Assembly: GCA_027563935.2 (NCBI GenBank)
Contig: CM050449.1
Coordinates: forward strand, 17,072,735-17,136,734
Length of the DNA: 64,000 nucleotides
Source of the DNA: Costus lasius
Taxonomy: Eukaryota; Streptophyta; Magnoliopsida; Zingiberales; Costaceae
Reading direction: 5' to 3'
Made by a program: the position numbers and the translations under genes. Shown here piece by piece: positions 12,305 to 22,751 of the stretch; within the stretch, counting starts at the first letter, position 1; every line of letters begins with the position of its first letter. The notes beneath the pieces are model-generated. The model worked only from the letters and a program-made list of their open reading frames with translations, searched no databases and was not told where the DNA came from.

Positions 12305-12764
12305 GGAGATCTAGATATTCATGATAGTATTTAAACAGCCTTTAGCACAGATATGGTTGTAAAAAAAGGCATTATTAGAATCACCAAATTTAATCTATTT
12401 AACCTTGGCAAGAGTTTTCCATTTATTATGGATAAGCTTAGAAATGACAATAGATTTATTAATCAATGATCTAATGCGAAAAGGATTGTGAGGGTCAAAA
12501 AGACCATTGGCCTCTTTTTCTTGGAGAGAGGTGATTTGATTTAGGGTATTATTAAGGATGATGTCCAGAGTAGGTTTATGCTTGGAGTTCCATCCAGTGA
12601 GCTCCTCTCTAATTTTAAAAAGTCTGCTATAGAGCTCAGGGTCATTAGATGAATTGTTTCTCCAAATGGAAGGGACAAGAGAAGTAACTGCTTCAAAGTA
12701 ATTCCAAGAGTTCCTATATCTAAAAATACCATTGGGACGGTTGTGGGAGAAACGATAATTTATG

Positions 12765-12960
12765 GGATAGGAGCATGGTCAGACAAGGCTCTAGTCATGT
12801 GAGTGACAGTAGTGAGTTTAAAAAGATTTATCCAGTTGGCAAACGCTCTATCTAATCTACAGAGAATAGTCTTAGACCCTTTTTGATTGTTTGACCAAAT
12901 AAAAAGAGGGCTATTAAAATCAAGATCAATCATACCAACAGAAGAGATTAAACAGTTAAA
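12765..12960 (-). pseudogene. LINE endonuclease C-terminal remnant
   Basis: The minus-strand translation contains LDFNSPLFIWSNNQKGSK, then LCRLDRAFANWI, then LSDHAPI. These match the F-T-W-S-N, R-L-D-R-A-...-N-W and S-D-H-A-P blocks of the apurinic-type endonuclease of plant L1 elements. The upstream catalytic part is absent. Confidence 0.7.
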
Positions 12961-13020
12961 GCAATTAGTGGCTTTATTAAGAGTAAAGGCTTTACCGCCT
13001 TTCTTACATGCCTAGACAAG

Positions 13021-14251
13021 ATTTGTTAAAGTCTCGAGTAGTCATACTCATGCACTAGATTGCTTGAATCTTGGTCTTTCACATTCAAACTTGATCCAAT
13101 AAATTATGATCATCTATATCCCCTTGGGCTCCTTGAGATTGAAAGCACGGCCTTTTGATAAAGTTTTTTTTTTTTTTTTTTTTTTTTGCCTTTTATTAAG
13201 TTCCGATATAGTCTAAAATTACTAGCGATAGTTAATAATGGCTACTGAATTCAAATTAATTTGTACGGACTCGAGAGGAACAATGGACAATTGACGGAAC
13301 ATGTATTGCTCTGAACGTTGCATGCCTCTTCTTCGACCCGTGCCAGAAGCGGGCGCAGGCGCCGGGACACTAGGTGGCGACGCCGCCGGCAGTGAATGGA
13401 TGTCGGATGCAGGTGGATAGAGGTCTGGAGGATGGAAGCGGAGCTGTCGCTTAGTTACGAATCCGGCGGTGGGAGGATGGCGCTAAACAGGGTAAAGCAG
13501 GGTTCCCAATTTTGTTCCGATCCCGTAGATCCGGACGATGGATGACCGGATCCTCCCGGAATGAGGTGAAATCTGGCGAGGAGATGGCGTGCCTGGATTT
13601 CGGAGACGATCCGTCGGCTGGATCTTCGCCGCCTATTTCACGAAGAAACCTCCACGGCGTCGGACTCGGTTGAAACTTTCACAAAGGGAGGAAGGGCGCG
13701 ATCGGCTTCGACTGTCCGCTGGTTCTAAAATGCACCAGGCGGGGGATCTCCGGGTTCGATTTGCCCAGGAGCTGCTGGGGCGGAGCAAAGGGGGAATCTC
13801 GGCTTAGCGTGGATGAAAGTCGTCCAGTGGCGCAGAATGGAAACGGGAGGAGAAAGGGAACAGCTGGGACGAGAAGGGATTTGGCCGGAGCTCGGAGGGG
13901 GAATGAGGGAGGTAAGCGGCGATCCAGGAAGGAGATGCAGAAAAATGTGCTCACAGAAGATAAGGTATTCTTGAACTCGTCTGTGTCATTCTATGTCTAT
14001 CTGATTACAGGCGCTTACAATGACACTGCCACATTAAACATATTCAGGAACAAAAACATAATTAATTGAACAAGCTAGCAGCTTATTAAAATCCTCTACG
14101 TAACATGGCGCTGCTATACAACACGATGAATGGAGAATGCAGAGAGAGTTGTGGATCAACAATACAACAAACTAGCAGGAATTAAGAATATTTAAGATGC
14201 AATTAATTGCTTAATTAAGAAGGCGTAGCCTATTGTTAATCAATTAATGAA
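13021..14251. other. Gene-free stretch with poly-T and GC-rich block
   Basis: A 24-base poly-T run at 13164-13187 could be the tail of a minus-strand retroposed sequence. It is followed by a GC-rich block (13.3-13.95 kb) whose minus-strand frame is Ser/Pro/Leu low complexity like the block near 1 kb. From 13.97 kb the DNA becomes AT-rich and probably includes the 3' untranslated region of the DUF3339 gene. Confidence 0.35.
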
Positions 14252-14464
14252 TTATCCGATGTTGATGTGGACGCCGACGGCGATGAGGAAGATGGTGACG
14301 AGGCCGAAGAAGAGGATGGCGTGGACGAGTATAGAGATGCCGCTGGTCTGGAAGTTGAAGAACTGAATCACCCGCCCGCTCTTCCCCGGTATCTGGAATA
14401 CCAGCCCCGGCGAAAGCAGCACGAACAGCGCCACCGCTATCACCACTGGGCCCCAGTCCGCCAT
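14252..14464 (-). CDS. Small DUF3339 membrane protein
   Basis: A 70-residue protein starting MADWGPVVIAVALFVLLSPG. It has two hydrophobic membrane segments (about residues 5-22 and 46-67) separated by FQIPGKSGRVIQFFNFQTSG, the conserved core of the plant DUF3339 family. Known members are 65-80 residues, single-exon and of unknown function, so this one is full length. An ATG three codons upstream (MRRMADWG) is in frame; the second Met is chosen because family members begin MADWGPV. The gene faces away from the thylakoid lumenal gene and shares a promoter region of about 700 bp with it. Family identity is confident; the function is unknown. Confidence 0.9.
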   Translation of the reverse strand: MADWGPVVIAVALFVLLSPGLVFQIPGKSGRVIQFFNFQTSGISILVHAILFFGLVTIFLIAVGVHINIG

Positions 14465-15160
14465 TCTCCTCAATTCCCTTCCCTTCCCTCAAATCAGATG
14501 CAGAGTGAGTGCTTTTGGAGGGGAAGGAATGACTGATCTGAGGAGTTTAATTAGAAGACCCTTCGCTCTTTTAGTACTGGATATTGGAGATGGATCAACG
14601 TGGTGTGCTGCGGTGGCTGATACTGAAAGGGGCGGGACAAGTGGAGGCAGAGGCGCGCTTCCCCGGCCGTATCAGGGAGTGCTAAGCGTGTATCTTTCCG
14701 TTCAACCAGTTTAATTTATTCTGCATCAACGAGATGTAAATTTTCAGTTACTTGCCGTACGAGGACAAGGCACCGCCGGCCCACGTGACGTGGTAGCCTG
14801 TGTGCTGTGCTTCTCTGGAGAGGGGAGAATGAAATGGCGACAAGGAGAAAAGAGGGGAGAAGGGCCTCTGCTTGTCTTAGCTCCAAGAGGATAGGAGCTG
14901 CACTTTATATAGTGTGTGGGAAGAACATGGTGATGGCTCAGAATTAAACTCACCAAGTCCTTTATGATCCGATCTTCATGTAATTTTTCCTGACCAAGTC
15001 AACAGAAAATAACAAACATCTTGCATGTGCACCTAGATTCATAATCTAACACATGTGACTAGCACGAATAGGATTGAGTTCAATCTATTGTACACTTGAG
15101 AAGCAGAAGCATTATCTGATCAGTTTTATATAATATTCAAGGGGGGAAGCAAGCAAAAGC
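14465..15160. promoter_or_regulatory. Divergent promoter region between DUF3339 and TL17.9 genes
   Basis: A minus-strand TATA box (CTATATAAAG, about 14904-14913) sits about 440 bp upstream of the DUF3339 start, so that gene probably has a long or spliced leader. A plus-strand TATA-like TTTATATAATAT lies at about 15124-15135, just before the lumenal-protein ATG at 15161. CCACGTGACGTGG near 14780, inside the presumed DUF3339 leader, holds two ACGT cores of the kind bound by bZIP factors. These sites are motif matches only. Confidence 0.5.
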
Positions 15161-17376
15161 ATGCAGATGGAGATGTCTCGAACGACAATTCTCAGCTCTC
15201 CAATGTCTTCCATCTGCAAGTCTCAATCTCCAATCCCTACTTCACTCAGGCTACAAACACTACAAACAGCAAAAGGCTTTCTTTTCTCTTCCTTGGCTCC
15301 TTGGGCTCTTGCCATAACCCTGATCTCTCCCCTGACCTCCACAGCAGCGCCTTATCCTCCTTTTCCACCTTCCACTCCCTACACCCAGTCTCAGAAACTG
15401 CAGCTAGGTCTGGAAAATGGGTAAAAGTTTCTCCTTTTTTTTCTCGCCTTAATCAAACATGAAATTTCCGATTGTAAGGGGTCTGTTCCTTCTCTTTTAG
15501 TAAGGTAAGAAATTTTCCGTCTGATTTTTGTTGTGTTTCATTTGCAGGAAAATCAGACCTTGCCCATCCACAAATCCCGGCTGTGTCTCCACAAACCCTA
15601 ATTCGTCCTCGTTCGCCTTCCCTTGGATGATTCCTGATAATTACTCTGGAAATGCCATTCAGGTGAATGGATTACTGTTTGCACGGAGCATGTATTGTGG
15701 TGAATGATGATTTTATTTATATCAAAATGTTTTTGTTCGATTCTTTTGATGAACAGAGTTTGCGAGATGCCATTCTAAAGACTCAAGGAAATGTAAAGTT
15801 CGTGGTAGATGAAGAAACTCCTGATGGTAATTCATCTAGTCCTATTGTTGGGCTATGCAATTTCTTCAGGAAATCGTAATCTTTAAACAATTTATGACAC
15901 TCATATCTATCTTATAGAACTCTATTCTTTTGCTACAATTCTGTAAAGATTGTTACTAATTTTTGTCTTTTAGAATAAATTTAATGTAGATAATTGGTAA
16001 CATGAGGTAAGTTGTAATACAACATTTTATAAAGCTTGTTACCAAATTTGTTTCTTTATGATGCACTCAATTGGGAAACTTGCTAATGCAAGATAAATTG
16101 TAAAACTGTAATACAATTTCTTTGAAATTAAAACACAGAATTAAATCAATGCTACCAGATTCCGTACCATGGAAGAGTAAACACTTCTCTTCCCCTGGCC
16201 CTTCTCAAGGACCATTGACTTTTGTAGGTCATGAAACGCTACATTTTGGTTAGAGGATCAATAATTTTGCAGCATTTGATCAAAAACAACATTTTTTTAA
16301 AAAAAAAGTTAACAAATTTCCACCTAGCTCTTAGAATGGGCATATGGTAAAATGTTTGTGCAGCAATGGGCCGATGGCATCTGTGATATATCCTTGTACA
16401 TGTTTTTTTGTAAAATTCTAAGACTCACACCAAATAGGAGTTCTTATGTGCTATAATAAACCTATTAGGTCGTAGAAAAGGAGTAAATTGCTTTTCGTTA
16501 GGTTGAGCACTTTCTACATTGACACTCTCTATTACTTATTATTCAGATCAACGTGGAATGTTATACCTTTTGTGCCATTAAGTCAAAAGATAAAGAGTAT
16601 AGTTTGAAGTATATTGCAGAAACTGATGTTGATCTAACACAAAAGTGTAAGCACTTGTTAGACTTGTAAAGAAATAATTGCGTAATGGCAATTTCCAGAC
16701 ATTTCTTTCTCACAAATGGCATTTTTTTTTATCAAATGTTGGTTTTTCTCCTGTAATACGTATTTCAAATTCAGAACCTGCAGAAATTTAGAACTACTAT
16801 TCTTAAATAGTCAAAGAAAACAAGTAGAGATTCTTTTGTGTCTAAATCATTCATTCAATCATCTGATGTTCATAATTTCATTCTCGAATATCAGCTAGTT
16901 ATTTTCTAAGTACTCCAGACAAAAATAAATGGGACGTCTTTTTGCTACAATAAGAAACTTTTACACTTCTTTGGCTCCAATAAAATCACAATAATTCCGT
17001 TTTTACTTCTTTTTTCTCTTTTGTAATATTTAGATCAAAATCCATACTTCATACATTATTGTGTGAAAAACACTTTTGTATGTCAATATTTTTCTTAAAA
17101 ATATTTTATCCATGAAAGGAAAGCAGTTTGACATTGTTGATGTTGCATATTTCAGGCCATTACTTGCAAGCAGAGGTTGATGGGGGCTTTGGCCGTGATG
17201 TAATGGAGTTCTTGGTTAAAAGAGATGTAGTTGGTTTTAGATCAATGGCAAGAAAAGTTACGTACATATACCCTTTTACAACTGCTTTAGGTGATTCCAA
17301 AGGACAAATTGAACGGATAAACAAAATAAGAGAAGAACTGGGTTGGTATGCTCCAAATTTTGAATCAATGGAATAA
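15161..17376 (+). CDS. Thylakoid lumenal 17.9 kDa-like protein (DUF1499)
   Basis: Four exons: 15161-15420, 15548-15662, 15757-15826 and 17156-17376, all with GT-AG introns, giving 221 residues. The N-terminus is a Ser/Thr-rich chloroplast transit peptide. A hydrophobic stretch (APWALAITLISPL, residues 46-58) and TSTAA follow, as in a thylakoid transfer signal; no twin arginine is visible. The mature part has the DUF1499 signature IRPCPSTNPGCVSTNPN (from residue 89) and a C-terminal block with AEVDGGFGRDVMEFL and ERINKIREELGW. This matches the plant protein called thylakoid lumenal 17.9 kDa protein, whose role in the lumen is not established. Intron 3 is 1.33 kb and AT-rich. ATGs at 15167 and 15173 are possible alternative starts. 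Confidence 0.88.
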
Positions 17377-19600
17377 CCAGGTTGAATTCCTTGAATGCAC
17401 TCTTAGGGCATATCATATGTGTGTACATTGTAGGAAAAGATAATTGAATTAATATTTGTCTCTTGTATTATGTTACACCCTCAATCAATCAGTTATATGT
17501 TTCATACTTGTAACAGTTCCTGCTCATGGCATTATTGCTGTATGTCTATCTGCATCGTAGAATCCTTCAATGGTTTATCTTGGCCTTCGAGTTTTGAGAC
17601 AATCCCAAAAGATCAATCAGAAATCCCGCATTAACTATTTAAAATGAGTAAGCGATTATGATTTGTAATTACGAAATATATCTTTTTGTCTTCACAATCA
17701 CAGGAAAAGAATTTGATCTGATTGCAAGTATTGTAGTGTCCATTTCATGATGGTCTCTTGTTGTTGGTTTGGTATGACTATTATAAATTTGCATGCCGTT
17801 AGTATATGCATTCAGACTGCTTTGGAGTTTTTAAAGAAGTTTCTTGATACCTACATAAGCTTCCAATGCTTTGAAAAACCTTAATGAAATTGTCTATACT
17901 AGACATCTTGTTACTTTCAAGGCTCAAGAGAAGAAAAGATGCTAAATACTGTTAGATCATACTTGAGAATATAATTAATTTAAATAGATTAATATATAAA
18001 CTAGTGTGACAAGGAAAAACAAGCACAAATAAGCACAATCACAAGATCTATAATGCCTCTGTTAATGATCTAGAGCTAGAATCAAAGTCAATCTGATGGA
18101 ATGAAAGAAACAAAAGAGGAGAAAGGAGAGGCACAAATGAACACGTACAGTCACAAGATGTACATGGTTAGGAAAGAGTGCCTGTGTCGTGCACTCATTG
18201 ACTGTACTTTTCCATTAATATTTACATATCACATCATCACACTAAAAGAGATGGTATGCATATGGAGTTTAGGGCACTCATAAAGCTGCAGTTGGTTCAA
18301 AACTAATTGAGTATAGAAATAATCACTTCAGCTCAACAGGTGAATCATAAATGCTCCATCCCTTCACCTGTCCGCAGACCAAACAATCTGCATCACAAAT
18401 TCAGAGTTCAAACTCTTCCAACTGCAAGCTCTTCTACTAATTAATCTGCAAATCCTTGAAGCTTCATTGTGGAATTGCTCAGCTTCAATTTAAGAGTTAT
18501 GAGAGTATTAGAAAAGAAAAAACAGTTCAGTAATGTGCTTGAAGTGAGTTAAACTAAAACTCAGCATACAGTTTGAGGACACGTTCTTGTAAATTAGATG
18601 GTCAGAGTTGGTATCTCTGAAATAACTTCTCTTTCCCCTGGATGGAAGGAACCAAACTTTTTTTTTTTTTCCAACAGGAGCTGGTCAGCTTTAGTACAAT
18701 CCATCAACTCAAGCTGCAAAAGTTTCCTCTGTATCTCCCATGTTACAACTCAGAATGAGAACAATAAATGAGCAGACTGAACCTAGTTTTGTCTTGGAGA
18801 ATGCACATGGAAACCAATGCTGAGTGCTGCTGCTGCCAAAATGAAGATGAGACACTCACCAGAAATGCTTTTTCCTTATTCAGCAACATTATGGACTTGG
18901 CCTGACCATAAATCTACCCATTGTCACCAAAAAGATCATCCTTCATCATGACACCACTCTTCAAAGTTATTTTCCAATGGCTATTATCATCAAGCTTCAA
19001 ATACAGAAACCAATTTTCAGTAACCAGCAGCACTTAGACTTGACAAAGCCTCAAGTTTTTGAGTTGAAGTTATCCAAATTATGCAGACCCAGATAATGTA
19101 AACAGCATTGATTAATCCATTACCCTACACTGCCTTTAAGCCATCACCTAAAGTTACAGGCTCTAAAGTTTCAGAGCATCCATAATAAGTGGGGGGCCAC
19201 ATGGAATATTTATTAGCTTAAACATGCTCCACATGTGATGCTCCAGATGCATATTATCTTAGAAAAGAAGAAAAAAAAAAAACTTGTGTTATTCTGTACT
19301 GAATTTTCTTAGAATAATGCCAAATAATAAAATAAATAGGAAATACAGGACTACAAAAGGAGAGATTAAATTTACCACCTTTTTCTAATTACATTAATTT
19401 ATCTTCTGAATTTAAATAAATTGACAAAGCAAACCATGGATGAGAATTTAACCCTAGTAAGGGTTTGAGAACATAATAGAATAATGAAGGTAGGTTAGGG
19501 TTAAAAGGATATTAGATTATACACAAGGTTGTGACCTTTTCCTTTTCTTCCTGTTTTCTTGTATAAGCATTTTGGTATTTGAGGATTATAGTATTAGGTC
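17377..19600. other. Intergenic region between TL17.9 and J-protein genes
   Basis: The start probably holds the 3' untranslated region of the lumenal gene. No further exon, RNA gene or transposon end was recognised, and frames of 60-80 codons here are random. A poly-T run lies near 18658-18670. Confidence 0.4.
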
Positions 19601-19609
19601 TGAGGAGGT

Positions 19610-20402
19610 TTGACTAAAGGAGCTAAATTTTCCCCTAATTTTTTGAGGAATTTAGGGAAAATTTTGGTCAGTGACAGCTTCTCATGGCGGCCGTCCAGAT
19701 CTAAAATTCCAACATTTGAGCGGGTTTCCTCCGAAATTGGTGAGCTCTTCTTCTTTATTTTCCATCTCTTGGCTCTCTTTAATCTTTTCCTTTTTACTGT
19801 CGAATTTCATCTGGTGGCGACGAGCCGCGCATTTAGGGTTTCTATGTTTCAAATCCATAAGCAAAAAAAAAAAAAAACGAAATTTGGTGCTGCTGTTTGA
19901 TAATTCACACACGAGCTGAGCTTCGTGAAGTTTTCATCTTCTGATCAAGTCTCTGTTTCCCACCTTTTTTTTTCTCTGAGACGCTTGGATCTTGATGAAG
20001 TTTAAGTTTAAACTCCACGGATCTGGAAAAAATCACATCTATTTGTCGAATTTGAGTTCAAATACAGTTTTCACTAGCAGGAAATTTGGTTGAGCTGATC
20101 AAGTCTTCTTCTGGGTATTTTGTATCGTCTTCTATATATATTTTGTTTTTAGGGCCGATTAAGTAGTTTGCTTAAGGTGAATGTGATATTATCCATCCTG
20201 GTTTTTAGGGATTCAGTTCACTTCAGTATGGTAAGTTTCTCTGTTTGTTCTTCTTCTTTCAGCTGTGGACATGGGCCCATTTTGCAGGAGAAACTGAAAT
20301 TTTGCATCGCCATTGGTAGAATAGTCAGAAAAACTGTTTCTTTATCGTTCGATCTGAACTCGTCTGCAAGACCGTTTGTGAACCTGAAGAAGATAGTGGA
20401 GA
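19610..20402 (+). promoter_or_regulatory. Probable spliced 5' leader of the J-protein gene
   Basis: AG-rich and T-rich untranslated DNA directly before the J-protein ATG. A donor-like TTG/GTGAGC near 19739 and a good acceptor, CATTTTGCAG followed by GAGAAACTG near 20288, would remove an intron of about 550 bp and leave about 115 nt before the ATG. Leader introns are common in this family. This is inferred from splice signals only. Confidence 0.35.
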
Positions 20403-22751
20403 ATGGACTGCAATTGGGAGGAGGCCCTCAAGGCAAAAGAAATTGCAGAAAGGAAGTTCAATGCAAAAGACATAAAGGGTGCCAAGAAGTTTGCTCTGAA
20501 GGCCCGTAATCTCTATCCATCACTGGAGGGCATATGCCAAATGATCTCCACCCTGGATGTTCATCTTGCAGCAGAAAGGAAGATCAATGGCGAGAGTGAT
20601 TGGTACGGAATTCTTTCTGTAGATGCGTCAACAGATGAAGAGACCCTCAAGAAACATTACAGGAAGTTAGCCCTGCAGCTACACCCTGACAAGAACAAGT
20701 CTGTAGGCGCTGAAGGTGCTTTCAAACTTATCTCGGAGGCTTGGGGTGTTTTATCTGAGAAGAAGAGGAAAATGGCTTATGACCAGAGCAGAAATGCCTA
20801 CGGTTTTCAGAACAAAGCTCCTGAAACATATGAAGAAGCTACTCACCATGCTTCTGCCAATGGTTTTTACTCATTTTCCAACACCACAAAATCCAAGAAA
20901 AGAGCTAGAAAAAATAACGGTTCTTGTCCACCTCTTGATCCTCAATCTCATACAATAAATCAGAACACTTTTTGGACGTCATGCAAACAGTGCAGGATGC
21001 AGTATGAATACCTAAGGATTTACCTCAATCACAATCTTTTATGTCCGAATTGCCATCAAGCCTTTGTAGCTGTGGAGATAGGAATTCCAGCTAATGCAGC
21101 CAATTCTTCTATCTCATGGTCAGCCAAGCAACACCAGCATAATTCAAACCACAATTATTCGCATAATAATGGCTATAACTCTGGTTTCAGCACCTCCACA
21201 TTTTCAGGAACAGCACCCATGGAATTCCAGAATGGGGTAAGCTTTGATTCTTATAGCCATCGGAACTTCCAGTGGAGCTCTTTTGCTGGATCAGCTGGGA
21301 CTAGTAGTATAACAGATTCTACATTTCATGCTGCAAGCGCACTCCATAAGAAATTTGAGAAAATGAGAAGAAAATATGAGAAGGCACAAGCAGCCGCGAA
21401 AAGGGAAGAATCTTTTCCAATGGATGCCCATGCCTACAAGAGTGAAAATGCTGCTGCTGGGAAGTGTAGTTCAGCTCACATCATCACTGGTTGTGAACGA
21501 GAGAGGCCTATTTCTAAGGTAGGAAGACCTCCAAAGAGGAGAAGCAATGGTGATCTAAGCAACATTTATCATGGGAGTGAGGCAGAGAATTTGTCTACAA
21601 TCACAGAGAAAACTGTTAATCCTGAATTGCAAACGGCTAACGGTTCTTCTGAGGATAATCTGAGAAATAGAATGACTTGTAGACAGGACAGCTTTATCAG
21701 GGAGTTTTCACATGTTAATATCCGACAAGTACTAATTGATAAGGTCAAGGCAACAGTTGGTACAAAGCTAGAAGAATGGAACTTAGCTCCAGAAACAAAA
21801 TTGGGAGGACAAAATAAATTAAAGCAAAAAAGTCTGCAAAAAACATTCACAATGGCCGGAGCTACTGGAAAAAAGATCTGTTTAGATAGTTCAAGCTTCA
21901 AGGATTCAAGCATTGACCATTATAATATTTTAGAGAAGAAAGTACCTAGACCTATATCAATCGATGTACCTGATCCTGATTTCTACGACTTTGACAAGGA
22001 TCGCCTGGAGAAAATTTTTTCACGTGATCAGATATGGGCTACATATGACAGTGAAGATGGTATGCCTCGGCTTTATGCCATGGTTCAAAAGGTTATCTCA
22101 CGAAAACCATTCCAGATTCGCATTAGCTTTCTTAGCTCTAAATCCAACAGTGAATTGGGACCAATTAATTGGGTGGCCTCTGGATTTGCTAAGACGTGTG
22201 GGGATTTCAGGGTAAGCAGATATCGAATAATTGATACTGTTAATATATTCTCGCATAGAGTTCAATGGGAAAAGGGTCCACGAGGAGTCATTAGAATAGT
22301 CCCCAAAAAAAGTGATACTTGGGCCTTGTATAAAAATTGGTCTCCAGATTGGAATGAGCTTACACCTGATAATGTGATATACAAGTATGAAATGGTGGAA
22401 GTACTGGATGATTATACTGATGAAGATGGTGTGTCTGTCATCCCATTGGTGAAAGTTGCTGGTTTTAAATCAGTGTTCCATCGGCATATGGACCCAGTGG
22501 AGGTCAAGAGGATCGCAAGGGCTGAGTTGTTTCGTTTTTCACATCAAGTTCCTTCTTACTTGCTTACAGGCGAAGAAGCTCACAATGCTTTAAAGGGATG
22601 CCTTGAATTGGACCCAGCAGCAATTCCTGTTGAACTTCTTCAGGTTATTACAGAAGTTAAGGAAGATCCAGAGATGGAGACCAATGAACAACAATCAAAT
22701 AATAATTTGGAATCTCTTAAGGTCACTAGGGGAGGCATTGGCATCAAATAA
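20403..22751 (+). CDS. J-domain protein with DUF3444 C-terminal domain
   Basis: A single-exon, 782-residue protein. The start MDCNWEEALKAKEIAERKF is the usual plant opening for this family. The J domain covers about residues 66-130, with the HPD motif at 94-96 that stimulates Hsp70 ATPase. A zinc-ribbon-like block (CKQC at 194-197, CPNC at 214-217) follows, then a Ser/Asn-rich linker with a basic GRPPKRR patch that could bind DNA or act in nuclear import. A DUF3444 domain covers about residues 515-720 (PDPDFYDFDKDR, FSRDQIWATYD, NWSPDWN). All domains are present and unbroken. The family is large in plants and mostly uncharacterised; co-chaperone activity is inferred from the J domain, and the role of DUF3444 is not established. 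Confidence 0.93.
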   Translation: MDCNWEEALKAKEIAERKFNAKDIKGAKKFALKARNLYPSLEGICQMISTLDVHLAAERKINGESDWYGILSVDASTDEETLKKHYRKLALQLHPDKNKSVGAEGAFKLISEAWGVLSEKKRKMAYDQSRNAYGFQNKAPETYEEATHHASANGFYSFSNTTKSKKRARKNNGSCPPLDPQSHTINQNTFWTSCKQCRMQYEYLRIYLNHNLLCPNCHQAFVAVEIGIPANAANSSISWSAKQHQHNSNHNYSHNNGYNSGFSTSTFSGTAPMEFQNGVSFDSYSHRNFQWSSFAGSAGTSSITDSTFHAASALHKKFEKMRRKYEKAQAAAKREESFPMDAHAYKSENAAAGKCSSAHIITGCERERPISKVGRPPKRRSNGDLSNIYHGSEAENLSTITEKTVNPELQTANGSSEDNLRNRMTCRQDSFIREFSHVNIRQVLIDKVKATVGTKLEEWNLAPETKLGGQNKLKQKSLQKTFTMAGATGKKICLDSSSFKDSSIDHYNILEKKVPRPISIDVPDPDFYDFDKDRLEKIFSRDQIWATYDSEDGMPRLYAMVQKVISRKPFQIRISFLSSKSNSELGPINWVASGFAKTCGDFRVSRYRIIDTVNIFSHRVQWEKGPRGVIRIVPKKSDTWALYKNWSPDWNELTPDNVIYKYEMVEVLDDYTDEDGVSVIPLVKVAGFKSVFHRHMDPVEVKRIARAELFRFSHQVPSYLLTGEEAHNALKGCLELDPAAIPVELLQVITEVKEDPEMETNEQQSNNNLESLKVTRGGIGIK

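Larger units (their letters stand above)
9165..13020 (-). mobile_element. Decayed L1-type LINE retrotransposon, split by a TRIM
   Basis: Read on the minus strand, ORF2 domains occur in the expected order: C-terminal endonuclease (about 12960-12765), a linker, reverse transcriptase (about 11860-10200), the plant zf-RVT zinc-binding region (10134-9889) and RNase H (about 9450-9170). ORF1 and the N-terminal endonuclease are missing, so the copy is 5'-truncated. Frames are broken by several stops and shifts. A TRIM (11859-12304) interrupts the part before the reverse transcriptase. The 3' end and poly-A tail were not clearly located. Confidence 0.8.
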
